Shown: positions 42,796-54,276, counted from the stretch's first letter. The stretch is 64,000 nucleotides of DNA from Zoroaster sp. YZ-2022 (GCA_029582265.1 CM055837.1:10429926-10493925), one strand, 5' to 3'. Notes: generated from the letters alone by a model not told the origin. Numbers and translations are program-made.

Positions 42796-44235
42796 GGAGT
42801 GCTAAGTATTAGATTCTATTATTATGGAGTGTCGTGGCTTAGCGGAGTGCTAAGTATTAGATTCTATTATTATGGAGTGTCGTGGCCTAGCGGAGTGCTA
42901 AGTATTAGATTCTATTATTATGGAGTGTCGTGGCCTAGCGGAGTGCTAAGTATTAGATTCTATTATTATGGAGTGTCGTGGCCTAGCGGAGTGCCAAGTA
43001 TTAGATTCTATTATTATGGAGTGTCGTGGCTTAGCGGAGTGCTAAGTATTAGATTCTTTTATTATGGAGTGTCGTGGCCTAGCGGAGTGCTAAGTATTAG
43101 ATTCTATTATTATGGAGTGTCGTGGCCTAGCGGAGTGCTAAGTATTAGATTCTATTATTATGGAGTGTCGTGGCCTAGCGGAGTGCTAAGTATTAGATTC
43201 TTTTATTATGGAGTGTCGTGGCCTAGCGGAGTGCTAAGTATTAGATTCTTTTATTATGGAGTGTCGTGGCCTAGCGGAGTGCTAAGTATTAGATTCTATT
43301 ATTATGGAGTGTCGTGGCCTAGCGGAGTGCTAAGTATTAGATTCTATTATTATGGAGTGTCGTGGCTTAGCGGAGTGCCAAGTATTTGATTCTATTATTA
43401 TGGAGTGTCGTGGCCTAGCGGAGTGCCAAGTATTAGATTCTATTATTATGGAGTGTCGTGGCCTAGCGGAGTGCTAAGTATTAGATTCTATTATTATGGA
43501 GTGTCGTGGCCTAGCAGAGTGCCAAGTATTAGATTCTATTATTATGGAGTGTCGTGGCTTAGCGGAGTGCTAAGTATTAGATTCTATTATTATGGAGTGT
43601 CGTGGCCTAGCGGAGTGCTAAGTATTAGATTCTATTATTATGGAGTGTCGTGGCCTAGCGGAGTGCTAAGTATTAGATTCTATTATTATGGAGTGTCGTG
43701 GCCTAGCGGAGTGCTAAGTATTAGATTCTATTATTATGGAGTGTCGTGGCCTAGCGGAGTGCTAAGTATTAGATTCTTTTATTATGGAGTGTCGTGGCCT
43801 AGCGGAGTGCTAAGTATTAGATTCTTTTATTATGGAGTGTCGTGGCCTAGCGGAGTGCTAAGTATTAGATTCTATTATTATGGAGTGTCGTGGCTTAGCG
43901 GAGTGCCAAGTATTAGATTCTATTATTATGGAGTGTCGTGGCCTAGCGGAGTGCCAAGTATTAGATTCTATTATTATGGAGTGTCGTGGCCTAGCGGAGT
44001 GCTAAGTATTAGATTCTATTATTATGGAGTGTCGTGGCCTAGCGGAGTGCCAAGTATTAGATTCTATTATTATGGAGTGTCGTGGCTTAGCGGAGTGCTA
44101 AGTATTAGATTCTATTATTATGGAGTGTCGTGGCCTAGCGGAGTGCTAAGTATTAGATTCTATTATTATGGAGTGTCGTGGCCTAGCGGAGTGCTAAGTA
44201 TTAGATTATATTATTATGGAGTGTCATGGCCTAGC
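42796..44235 (+). repeat. 48-bp satellite, exactly 30 units
   Basis: The unit GGAGTGCTAAGTATTAGATT CTATTATTAT GGAGTGTCGTGGCCTAGC fills 1440 bp with no length change. The first 20 bases are TTAA-C sequence, and the last 18 are the SINE-L head (normally GGAGTGTCGTGGCC, GAGCGG). Common variants are CTTTTATTAT, GTGCCAAG and GGCTTAGC. 48 is a multiple of three, so frames of 226 and 305 codons stay open; one TGA in unit 13 splits them. Confidence 0.95.
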
Positions 44236-44560
44236 GGTCTAGTGCATCGGACTCAAGTTCTGGTGTTGTCAGAATGTGGGTTCGAATCCCGGCCTGGCTG
44301 GTTGTGGCGCTTGTGTCCTTGAGCAAAGACACTTAACCAAAATTGCTTTGCCCTTCAGATGGAACGTAAAGCTGTAGTTCCTGTGTGTTGTGTAATGCAC
44401 GTAAAAGAATCCAGGACACTTATCGTGAAAGAGAAGGGGCTTGCCCCGTGTTTCTGGAATGGCATCAAAATGCACCGAACAATGGTAATAATGTTCATGC
44501 GCCATCAAACTTGGCGGATACCAGTGCAATATAAGTGTCCATCATCATTATTATTATAAA
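44226..44560 (+). mobile_element. SINE-L2, tRNA-Leu(CAA)-like head
   Basis: From the last satellite unit it continues GGCCTAGCGGTCTAGTGCAT, CGGACTCAAGTTCTGGTG, B-box GGGTTCGAATCCC. The body is CTTGAGCAAAGACACTTAAC, then GTAATGCACGTAAAAGAATC, GACACTTATCGTGAAAGAG and GCCCCGTGTTTCTGG, ending (ATT)n at about 44546-44558. Confidence 0.85.
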
Positions 44561-44725
44561 CTCAGTGACTGTGAAAATATTACCCCACATGATAAGGTCT
44601 CATTATCGTTGCTGCTGCATAAATGAGGCAGTAATTTTCAGTCACTGTGTTAATCTTAAACTGGGACACCAATTTCCATGCCCTGTTGAATGTCTGCTCT
44701 GAGCGGGACGATATTGTCCCTTTAA

Positions 44726-45381
44726 CCTTTCAGATAATAATTGGGTAATTTTGTAATTGGGTAATTACCATTGTATCTTTCCCTTGTTAATGGAGTAGTT
44801 TACGATGTTTTTTCCCCCTATAGTCTGCAGCACTTAAGAGATTATGGCAAAGTAATTATTGCACACATGATTATTTTAGTTCAAATTTTAACATTGCATG
44901 CGATGTTTGATTAAAGACAGTAAATGGCTGTCAATGTTTCTACTGCATACACATTTTTATTTATTTAGAAGGTCATTATTATCAAGGTTTCTTGGTGCCA
45001 GCAAGGGGGGGGGGGTAGTTTACAGACAATGTCGGCAACCATCAGTGCCTGTTATGATTTTAATTACCCGGAGTCTATCAATGGCCAACATTAATTTCGC
45101 TCAAATGGGGAATGGATGACATTGAGATATCTGAATGGCATTTCAATGATCCGGCACTAATTAAGCCCGAAATAGAAACTACTGATATGACTTTATAATG
45201 TGGGTAGGCTTGCCAGTGTTAGAAATCAAAATATAATTATTACGCCTTCAAATTAGGTTTTGTAATTGTGTCTAGAAAAACCTCAGAGACGCAGATCCTT
45301 CATACTCGGACATCAGTGACAGATTTTACTCAGATTTTTGTTCAAAGAAAAATAAATTCACTAAACGTTTTCAAATTCACG
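44726..45381. other. No gene; contains a Rep-M copy
   Basis: 45185-45355 (TTTATAATGTGGGTAGGC, CGCCTTCAAATTAGG, TCTAGAAAAACCTCAGAGAC, CATCAGTGACAGA) resembles 57835-58030. A G run is at 45006-45015. The rest is unassigned. Confidence 0.5.
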
Positions 45382-45724
45382 AATAATAATAATGTGGACT
45401 TACATAGCGCACATATCCACCAAACTGGTGCTCAAGGCGCATGACATTATTATCCCATGCTCATCAGGCTCATAAATCATTCCTGAAAACCATCTCAGCT
45501 CCCTGGGGAGTATACAGCTCAATTGCTGCCATTTCGGCGCTAATCAAACACAACAACCAACACTGCCCTCACAGGTACCCATTTACTCCTGGGTGGAGAG
45601 AAGTAAAGTGTCTTGCTCAAGGACACAAGTATCATGGTCGCAGCCAGGATTCGAACCCACATTCTAATGACTCAGCCATCAGAACACAAATCCGATGCAC
45701 TAAACCACTCGACCATGGCACACC
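45382..45724 (-). mobile_element. SINE-L, nearly full-length
   Basis: (AAT)n, GTGGACTTACATAGCGCACA, TGGTGCTCAAGGCGCATGAC on the + strand to the head complement ACTAAACCACTCGACCATGG. B-box complement GGATTCGAACCC. A short body deletion is seen near 45603, where AGAGAAG runs straight into TAAAGTGTCT. Confidence 0.87.
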
Positions 45725-45782
45725 GAAACGTGTAAAGGAATCGTACATTTAAACAATGGAACCATCCATTTACACGATATTT

Positions 45783-46025
45783 AATAATAATAATAATAAT
45801 AAGATTTCTATAGCGCCATTCCATCTAGATCATGGCGCTCGGCAACACAAGATAGCGAAAAACAGAACATTATCAAAGGGCAATTGGAAATAAGTAAGTT
45901 TTCATGTTTGTTTTGAACAATGAAACGGTGTCTAGTGATCTGATGTGGATTGGTATTGTGTTCCAGAGTTTAGGACCGGCAATTGTGAAAGCTTTGTCAG
46001 TGGAAGTGTTTTGTCCGGTCTTTTT
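45783..46025 (-). mobile_element. Retro-S-like retroposon tail
   Basis: (AAT)n, AAGATTTCTATAGCGCCATT and CATGGCGCTCGGCAACACAA, followed by TGTTCCAGAGTTTAGGACC and CAATTGTGAAAGC, is the reverse view of a retroposon 3' end of the same layout as 49036-49371. Words are similar rather than identical, so a sister subfamily is likely. Confidence 0.5.
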
Positions 46026-46329
46026 TTATTTCGCGAAGTGACTCCAGTGGACTAGGTATAGGTATTATCATATCACGATTCCCAGGAAGTTTCAAACTAA
46101 TTTGTTTTTAATTTGAATACAACCAGAAATGACAGCCACACTGGCCAATCGGAAGACTGCACACGCCCACGACAGTTGCGTACAATAAACTGTGTGGTCA
46201 CCTGCAAGCTGTGGATTTTGTTTTTTTGGCAAATCAACCTTGTTTGCATGGTTGTGTATGCAGGGTTTTTCCTTGTTGTCAGAATATCGTCTTTGCCTAG
46301 CATATCCTGACCAGGGCCAGTCAGCCTTT

Positions 46330-46483
46330 TTTACAATCATTGTTCCTTGTAATTTTATATTGCATTGTTCTTACCATGTATTTTGTTTTATTGTTTACAC
46401 TGATGTGTCACTGCGCCATGAGCGTCTCTTTTGACGGATACCGGCGCATTACAAATGATCATTATTATTATTATTATTAAAAC
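46330..46483 (+). mobile_element. Retroposon 3' end with (ATT)n tail
   Basis: GTGTCACTGCGCCATGAGCG, then TTTTGACGGATACCGGCGCA and TTACAAATGATC(ATT)n. The GGATACCGGCGCATTA terminus resembles the tail of SINE-L2 (GCGGATACCAGTGCAATA). The upstream part is unidentified. Confidence 0.5.
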
Positions 46484-47939
46484 AGTGACCCATGATTTGA
46501 TTAATTTCAGTTTTTATTTTACAGGTACCAATCCTTGACAGATTTTTTTCGTTCAACATCTCAAATGAAAGCTTAACTTGCTTAACCTCAGCAAAATAGC
46601 AACTCAACATTTAAATCTATTTTTACCATCAAATCGGCCCAAACACGGGCTATAATATCTTTTAAGTAAAAACACAAGATTTCTGTGTTTTTTTTCTTCA
46701 AAAGTCATTTTTTTCCTCAGTCCTAATAATGGCAACATCAGTGCTTTCGAAATACTATTAAACAAAATAAAAAAATCATGAATGATTGCTGAAAATGAGA
46801 TCTCCATTACCTTCGCTCAACCTACAACCATAGGCAGAACACACAGTCTGAATAATGTCAAAGACATCACATACTTATGGAAGAGGACCTTGTAAAGAGA
46901 ACCCAAACCTCCCTGAGGGGACATCCACCTGAAGAGGGGGGGGGGAAAAGGTAAAATATACAACGTTTTTAATCGATATCGGGGAAATCTTTTGCCACAG
47001 TCCTGTTCCCTGCAAGTTTTGTGCCTGTGGGGGATTTTATAAATATTCAAGGCCGTACGTACCCTGAATAAGCTTGGTGAAAAGCAATTGTGATGCCCGC
47101 TATCAAATTGAAGTTCTAGATGAACAAAAAAAAAAAAAATCAATACACTTATCATCTGTCATTTTCTGAAGGAGGGCTACCAGTTCTGCTTTTCATCAGG
47201 CACGCACCTTCTAGACTCCCAGAGAAAGAAAGTCTTTAAGTCTGTGATTCCCTTCAGGATATATTACCTGATTACAGTTTTTTGTTGTTGTTTTTTTGAC
47301 AAATCTTCCTGAGTCCTAAGGATTTTCCAGAGAGTAGCCAAATTGCTGGAGTGAAGAAGAAAAAAAATGTCATGTGCACGCAGATCAAATGTAGGCTGCT
47401 TTCTTTTTTAAAGGAAAAAAGACTCCATGGGTGAACTTCCTTCCTGCCAAGCTGCGAATAAAGATATATTTAGAACTATACCCGAGGCAGTTTCAGCTGA
47501 TTACGTCGTGTCGTTAACACATCCGGAAATTTTGGTCGGTAAACTTTATAGTCATTATAATGTGGAATTTTAGTACAGTTTACCACTGAAATTTAGACAT
47601 GGACATTTGGGGAATAAAATTAAATGTTTCGTTAAAAATGAAAGCTAGTCAGACGTGGATATTTAAAGATAAATTTGGTACCATCATGAATTATTCACTA
47701 AGTACGTTTGATATGAAACTGTAATCATGTTTCATGTGGGAAAAAAACAATAGTGGACAGAGGCATTAACTCAATATTATTACAGATAAAAGAGATAAGG
47801 ATGTAATCTTCTTTCAGTAAACTATCAGTCGTAGGTGATGGAATAATTAGTCTGGTATTTATAGTACAGTGACTTTTACAATTCACCTGAGAAAAAGAAG
47901 CATATTGAATAGTGACTCGTGTTACAAAAAAAGGAGATC
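46484..47939. other. No gene recognised
   Basis: Frames of 67 and 112 codons on the minus strand near 46604 and 46817 show no recognisable domain. No repeat partner was found in the window. Confidence 0.35.
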
Positions 47940-48040
47940 AAATAACTTGATATTTCATAATTTAAAGTGTATCCTTTTTAGGAATGCCAAACGGGTTATA
48001 CTAATGCTGCAAACAGTAATGTCAACTTATCATTTATTTA
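47940..48040 (+). repeat. Rep-G-related fragment
   Basis: TTTAAAGTGTATCCTTTTTA, GGAATGCC and CTGCAAACAGTAATGTCAA match words at 49541-49567 and 12084-12103. A detached piece of the same family. Confidence 0.5.
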
Positions 48041-48133
48041 CAGATATTCATGTCACACATCTCAATAACAAGATTTATCATATTCTTAGTATCTACATTA
48101 TCTATATCAGTGGGTGATGTTGAAACAATAGGT

Positions 48134-48135
<2 letters not shown>

Positions 48136-48217
<82 letters not shown>
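48136..48217. repeat. (TA)n microsatellite
   Basis: About 41 uninterrupted TA dinucleotides. Confidence 0.95.
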
Positions 48218-48218
<1 letters not shown>

Positions 48219-48468
48219 CTGTGTTTTCACCAATAGGGCGACCGCTCCATAGAAACGTGCACAAAATTCCCCCTTCCCTTTCCCTTATTTATATATCCTC
48301 CAACCTTCCAAAACTCTGGAAATAAGATGTTTACAGGCTAAGGAAGCGATTTAGGCTATTTCCAAAACAAAATTATGACTAGGCATTAAGGCGACCGGAA
48401 ACGGTCGCCTTAACGCAGAGAAATAGCAATTTCTATAGAAGTCGGTCGCACTAAGACTGAAAAAGTAA

Positions 48469-48472
<4 letters not shown>

Positions 48473-48509
<37 letters not shown>

Positions 48510-48846
48510 GACTTATATAGCGCATGTATCCACCAACTGATTGGTGCTCAAGGCGCATATTATTACCCCTGCTCATAAGGCTCATAAGGCTCATAAATCA
48601 TTCCTGAAACCATCTCAGCTCTCTGGGGAGTATACAGCTCAATTGCTGCCATTACAGCGCATGTAGGGCTAATCAACCAACTCTGCCCTCACAGGTACCC
48701 ATTTAACCCCTGGGTGGAGAGAAGCAATTATGGTTAAGTGTCTTGCTCAAGGACACAAGTGTCACGGCCGGGATTCGAACCCACATTCTGCTGCTAACAC
48801 CAGAACTTGAGTCCAGTAAGCTAGACCGCTCGGCCACGACACTCCA
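48473..48846 (-). mobile_element. SINE-L whose tail is a TA tract
   Basis: The usual body (TGGTGCTCAAGGCGCATATT, CCTGGGTGGAGAGAAGCAAT, CAAGTGTCACGGCCGGGATT) and head complement (CAGAACTTGAGTCCAGTAAG, GACCGCTCGGCCACGACACT) are present. The trinucleotide tail is replaced by (AT)n at 48473-48506. The head is the closest in the window to tRNA-Leu(CAA). Confidence 0.87.
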
Positions 48847-48904
48847 TGGCAGCAGATTTAGCTGCTATTTTTTTTCCCCATTGCTCATTTACTTCTGAGC
48901 ACAG

Positions 48905-49030
48905 TGCCCATTACATTTCGAACAATGACAAACACCTCATCAGTCTCCTGCCACCTACCGTCCCCCCCACTCACAGTCTCATCTACCCACCCGTCCTGTC
49001 GATCGGGTCTTGCCTAAAATTACATTTGGA

Positions 49031-49108
<78 letters not shown>

Positions 49109-49600
49109 GATTTGTAGCGCGCACATATCCACCCTGCTGGGCGCTCAAGGCGCGGAAACAAAGATAAAACATGAATACAAACAAGATACAATGATAGCAT
49201 AGGGAAAAATTATGTACTGAGATACATGTACCTACAATGCAATTACAAATATACATGTACATCATCTTTGAAGAATTGTGACATAAGATGAGTTTTAAGC
49301 ATCGACTTAAATCTAGTTATACTATGAAAAGATTTGAGTTTAGTTAGTACTACTTGGACGCCTAAGGAACACACAATGCAACTTTTGTATACAATGACTA
49401 CAATTAATGCACATTTTCAGTTTATTTCAATATATCATAACTTTCTTAACACTAAACAAAGAACTTGGGACATCAGTGCCCAATATTATTAATACATCCG
49501 AAACCCGTGTCAGCGTTTTCGTCAAAAGCTTAACCTCTAGTTTAAAGTGTATCCTTTATAGGAATGCCCAAGGGTATAGCTTTACCTTTAGAAGAGGCAC
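48905..49600 (+). repeat. Rep-G copy split by Retro-S
   Basis: Left part to about 49028 (CGAACAATGACAAACACCTC, TGTCGATCGGGTCTTGCC) and right part from about 49372 (CACACAATGCAACTTTTGTA, TAACTTTCTTAACACTAAAC) correspond to contiguous sequence at 12100-12400. The retroposon at 49036-49371 fills the gap. Confidence 0.75.
49036..49371 (-). mobile_element. Retro-S inserted in Rep-G
   Basis: On the plus strand a 72-bp (TAA)n tract is followed by AAGATTTGTAGCGCGCACAT, ATCCACCCTGCTGGGCGCTC and AAGGCGCGGAAAC; the start of the window (1-52) matches this. Read on the minus strand it ends in (TTA)n. GATGAGTTTTAAGCATCGAC and similar lie distally. The empty site is at 12218-12220. Confidence 0.72.
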
Positions 49601-50547
49601 AGTGCTAAATTGGGAGTAAGACAAAACCTGGTGGGGGTCAGAGGTCACAGAAAGACTGCCAATTCTTAATGAGTACTTCCTCTGTTGTCTAGACCGTACC
49701 TGTAAGGTTAGCCGCTGCATACCTGCGGATCTCTTCTCAGTTTTCCTTGATGGATGGATGGAAGTGTGGCTTTAGTTTGTCAGGTTCATGGGGGGGGCAC
49801 AGTGATGGTAATTAATTAGGAGATGAATGCTGGGGGGGGGGGGGGGGGTGTCGGGTCGGGTCGGGTCGGCTGATTTGCTGTTCATACATAATCATTGTAG
49901 GACTGATGGAGAGGTCATTGTTAAAGTATGTCAAGTCTCACCACACCCCTTTGTCTAAAAGCTCTCAATGGCTGTCTTTGTTTCCAGATTTCTTTAACCG
50001 ACTTCCTTATTGTTGAAGACGGTTAGTTATTAAAACAAATTATATTCATATGGCGTTATTTCCAAAGTGAGATTGCATTTTTCATCCCCTGTAAAGAAAG
50101 TGACTTTAAAAAAAAAAAAAAAAATGTTTGATGTAGTGTACACCTTTGGTAATAACCCGATAACAACATTACTGAATTTTTATCTAAAAACATTCCTAGA
50201 AATTCCGGATTTTCCTTTTTTTTCCCCATTCTTTTTGAAAATGTGATTACAACTTTAAAGTGGAATACGGTCGTGATCCATTTTCCACATTAGAGTGCAC
50301 ACAAAGAAATCTGATTCGACTTTTCATAATTTTGTTTTTAATCACACAACGAAAAAGCTGAAATTATGACAATTGTTTTTATAGTCTACACGAACATGTA
50401 TCTCTCCATTTTTTTCTAAAAATAAAGTATGGATGAATTTCGAAAGATCCCTGTAATATTAGATGTTTTCAACTTGTACCAAGCACTTACAGGTGGCTTT
50501 GCAGCATTTTGTGCTATGTACATGTACCTGTATACAGGTATATAGCT
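49601..50547. other. No gene; G run and TCGGG repeats
   Basis: G runs near 49790-49797 and 49831-49848 precede GTCGGGTCGGGTCGGGTCGG. Parts near 50130-50200 resemble 5260-5340. No exon was recognised. Confidence 0.45.
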
Positions 50548-51005
50548 TATTATGTATGACATAAAACACAATAAAGGGGGCCACTTTCCTACCGTCACGT
50601 TTGCAGTTTTTCTAATGGTTGAATTTTTTTTTTTAAATATCTGAAACCACCCAAAAATCATTTCAACATTTGAATAGACATGCATGCTTATCCTAAAGAT
50701 AATTTGGGTTGATTATTACTATTATTTTTTTAATTACCCTAAAATTTCCATCAATAAATGGACGGAAAAGTGAGGTAACTTTTTCCGTCCAATTTTTATG
50801 GAAATTTGAGGGTAAAAAAATAAATTAAAAAAAATAAAAATAAATCAACTCAAATGAGTTCTAGTATAAGCCTGCATGTCCATTCACATGTTGAAACACT
50901 TTTTGGTCAGTTTCAGGTACTTAAAAATAAATGACAACCATTGGAAAAACTGCTAACGTGACGGATGCAAAGTGGCCCCCTTTATTGTGTTTTATGTCGT
51001 ATATC
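50548..51005. mobile_element. Large foldback (palindromic) element
   Basis: The left arm begins near 50548 (GACATAAAACACAATAAAGG, GGGCCACTTTCCTACCGTCA) and the right arm ends near 51003 with its complement (CAAAGTGGCCCCCTTTATTG, TGTTTTATGTCG). Arms of ~200 bp converge on a centre near 50775 (GGACGGAAAA...TTTTCCGTCC). Mismatches are scattered. No protein. Confidence 0.85.
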
Positions 51006-51056
51006 TCTTACTGTTATTATCTTTCAGGCTTGAGTTTAGGCTTTGGCATTTTCATG

Positions 51057-51490
51057 TACACGTTTCGACACAGACCGTGTACACGTTTCGACACAGACCG
51101 TGTACACGTTTCGACACAGACCGTGTACACGTTTCGACACAGACCGTGTACACGTTTCGACACAGACCGTGTACACGTTTCGACACAGACCGTGTACACG
51201 TTTCGACACAGACCGTGGTAATATCGCTCGACACACCGTACACGCACAGACCGTGTACACGCTTTCGGACACAGACCGTGGTACACGCTCGACACAGACC
51301 GTGTACACGTTTCAACACAGACAGTGTACACGTTCCGACACACACCGTGTACACATTTCGACACAGATCGTGTACACGTTTCGACACAGACAGTGTACAC
51401 GTTCCGACACACACTGTACACATTTCGACACAGACCGTGTACACGTTTCGACACACACCGTGTACACGTTTCGACACAGACCGTGTACAT
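51057..51490 (+). repeat. 23-bp minisatellite, ~19 units
   Basis: The unit, starting at CGTTTCGACACAGACCGTGT and closing ACA, repeats about 19 times. The first seven units are identical; the block at 51217-51300 is scrambled, and later units alternate with CACACACCGTG or GACAGTG variants. GTGTACAC inside the unit is self-complementary. It starts ~50 bp past the foldback. Confidence 0.93.
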
Positions 51491-51492
51491 GT

Positions 51493-53129
51493 GTAAATGA
51501 ATATTGTTTTCACTACTAAATGGCATGATGCAGACGGATTGTCTGTATTTAGCACGAAAAATAATTCAAAGAAAATACGGCAATACGGATTCAGAAAAAA
51601 TAATACAGATTTAACTTCAACCCTAGCACAAAACATCATTCAAAATTTCTGGTTGTATTAAATTAAATATAAATTATCAGTTGAACTTACTGGGAATACT
51701 GATATAATAATAGCTGGCCCACCGGTGTGACTTCCTGAAGAAAAAAAAGGCTAGCCAAACACTATGAACAACTTCACCTTGAAAATACCCTGAAAATCCA
51801 TTTTTCCTTGAAATAACCTTTCACTGTAATTTCACTGCAATTTCACAGTGTCTCTTCCTCTCAGATATTGGCAATAATATCCACAGTGATTTCACAGCGA
51901 ATTCATGGCGCTCTCGAGAATTAATGAGCTGCCCCAAAACTGCCACGATAAGTTCATGGCATGTTCACACCATTTTCATGGCGAAGGAATTCCAAGAGTG
52001 TTTCATGGCAATTTCACGGTGTTGTGTCGTCATGAAATTGCTGTGAACTATTTATTTCACAGTAAAACAGATTTTCAGGGCATTTCAGGGTCAAGTTATT
52101 CATAGTGAAACATCCTGCAAATTGAAGATTCCATTTTTTTTTAGATGTAGGATTTGTTTATACTTTCCGTGAATTTGAAAACGTTCAGTGAATTTATTTT
52201 TGTGTACATGTGTAAATGTATAAACATCCCAACCCTAGATTGGCTTCTGAGCCAGTGAAATTGTAATCAGTCTGCCTTTTTTTTTGTTTCTTAAAGATTC
52301 TTGTTTTTTGTTGTTTTTTCTAAGGGGGAAACTTGTCCAAAAACTGCACCATGAACATTTCGTAAGACAGTGAAAAAGGGAAAAGAATCGAAGACCTCGT
52401 TGAGATTCGTCCTCGATGATGATGCATACACTCGGGTAGTGGGCGGTACGTGGGCTAAAAACCCTGTGAATACATTTACATCGCGAAGAGTCAAAATACG
52501 CCGTCTACCATTAAGATGCAGGCCGGGCGGCCCTGAAGTGACTCACTCCTTGGCAGATAGTTTGCAGATTTGTCCAAAGTACCAATTAAGCCATCTCTCT
52601 CATCCGCTCAATAGTTGTTTTTTTGTTTGTTTAATTTTTCGGAATTTGTTCCTTTTTAGAGGGAGGGCAGTACGTGGATGCCATACTCAAAGGAAGCACT
52701 TACTGTACACGTAGATGTAAAGTACATAGCCGTACATGAACAGGTTCTCTCAGTGGGTGGTACATGAAGGAACTTTCCTCTACATGCATCAACACTGACA
52801 GACGTACTCTTATTGCTGTTTTTATTGGAGGTTATAATGGACGTAGAACATGCAGTGTGAAACTTGACCCGCTGTGAAACACTACTGGCACGCAAGCGTG
52901 CATATTACTTCAGTACATTATAAGCTTACGATGAAAAAGTACATTGAGTGTTTGTTTTTTTCACTTTGGGTATTTCTGTGCACGTATCAGGGAATAAACA
53001 GTTGTTGCACGGTCTAATACTGCAGGATAAAGACTGAGGAGTCATGTCCATGGGCGATCGATAAAGGAAAAGTTCCTTCATTGTCCATTAAAAGCCAGAG
53101 AGAAATTAACAAATCTACTTTTTGGCCAA
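51493..53129. other. No gene recognised
   Basis: 51780-52100 is rich in TTTCACAG, TTCATGGC and related words, a loose internal repeat. A 114-codon frame at 52370-52711 has no recognised domain and no splice support. Confidence 0.4.
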
Positions 53130-53605
53130 GAAAAAAAGTCTCCGGTTTCTGGTCTCCGCGCACGTCACCTCAGACCCGCGTGTCAGCATTTTTAATTTTC
53201 TTCTTTTTTTTCCCCCCACTATGAAACGCTGTCCAATTGCAGCCAAAATTGCTGGATTTCTGCTGCACTGTGTTTTAAATGACTTGTTCACATAGGGGTA
53301 TGAACGTTTGCCCGATTTGTGAGGCCTCTCTAATAGTAATAGCCACCATACTTTGTATATGGGAAATTTGGTCTGGTTCCAATAACCGCATACATGTATC
53401 ATATATCATGTATTTCACCGGTTGACAACAACAAAAAGATTACAAGAAAAAGAAAAAAAATGTATGGGAAATGTGGTCTGGTTCCAATAACCACGTGTAT
53501 ATATATTACGTATTTTGCTGGTTGGGGAAAAAAAAACTGCATTACTGCACTGATTTTGAAAGTACATGTATGACCAGAAACCAGAGAATTTTTTTGGGCC
53601 TTTGA
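53130..53605 (-). mobile_element. Tir-H element with internal duplication
   Basis: Left end AAAAGTCTCCGGTTTCTGGT and right end GACCAGAAACCAGAGAATTT are inverted. The basic frame segment (SGKRSYPYVNKSFKTQ) is recognisable on the minus strand. GGTCTGGTTCCAATAACC occurs twice (53370, 53474), so about 100 bp were duplicated internally. Confidence 0.72.
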
Positions 53606-54052
53606 GACGGATGATTTTCCAACTTAGCCTCAGAGTATGCGACATGAATGCAAGCTTTCTACACTCTGATTGGTTCAGTCCCGCGTCACATGCTTATTAA
53701 CATCTGGCACTTGATGTGCATACTCGCTGGTCGGTCGTAATCTCTGGTAATCTTTATGGGCTGTTAATGCGCCCCCACAATAACAAAATGACCCAAGGTG
53801 ACCCAAGGGAGGGTAGGGGGATCATCCTTCTTCACTTCCCCCTACTCCTTCTTGGCTATGTGCCTGAATGGATCATCAGCTCTTCATGGTTTTTTTTTTT
53901 TTTTTTTTTTTTTTTGTTGAAAAAAATGTCAGTTGGAACAACTTTTCAGGATATATTCGGCACCTCTCATACCATCCCAAAACCATGTCAACTCTGAGAT
54001 CATAGTTCATTTAGTCTCTTTTCGGGTTGTTACCAAATGGTATACACCCTCT
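53606..54052. other. No gene recognised
   Basis: A T run at 53889-53915 and frames without motifs. Confidence 0.35.
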
Positions 54053-54276
54053 TTGAAGGGGCAGTATCATCACGATCAGAGTCAATTTTCAACGGGGCAT
54101 GGAATCGGTGTCCTAGTTTAGGATGAACACAGTGACTGAATATTACTGGCTCATTTATGCAGCAGCAACGTTAATACGACCTTATCGTGAGGGGTATTAT
54201 TTTCAGTCACTGAGTTATTCTACAACTAGCACTCCGATTCCATGCCCTGGTGATCGTGGTGATATTGTCCCGTTAA
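54053..54276. mobile_element. TTAA-C element, near-intact
   Basis: TTGA at 54053-54056 and TTAA at 54273-54276; left AGGGGCAGTATCATCACGAT, right GTGATATTGTCCCG. Inner CAGTGACTGAATATTACTGG and TTTTCAGTCACTGAG give a second, central inverted pair, and ACGGGGCATGGAATCGG is mirrored by CCGATTCCATGCCC. Confidence 0.82.

Larger units (their letters stand above)
42755..44725 (+). mobile_element. TTAA-C element split by SINE and satellite
   Basis: Left part: TTAA at 42755-42758, then ATGGACAATATCGTCACAAT, GCAGGGCATGGAATCGGAGT, GCTAAGTATTAGATT to 42815. Right part: AACTCAGTGACTGTGAAAAT from about 44559, then TGCTGCTGCATAAATGAGGC and GATATTGTCCCTTTAA to 44725. Joined, they rebuild an ordinary TTAA-C copy; between them lie a SINE and a 48-bp satellite. 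Confidence 0.85.

Noticed and set aside
42709..44322. 226- and 305-codon frames with a 16-residue repeat
   Set aside because: Translation of the 48-bp satellite made from a mobile-element junction; an in-frame stop splits it and both parents are non-coding.
48770..48846. Functional tRNA-Leu(CAA) gene on the minus strand
   Set aside because: The head is continuous with the SINE-L body shared by many copies; the acceptor stem is not maintained.
52370..52714. 114-codon frame (+)
   Set aside because: Starts protein-like but has no known motif, no second copy and no clear exon borders.
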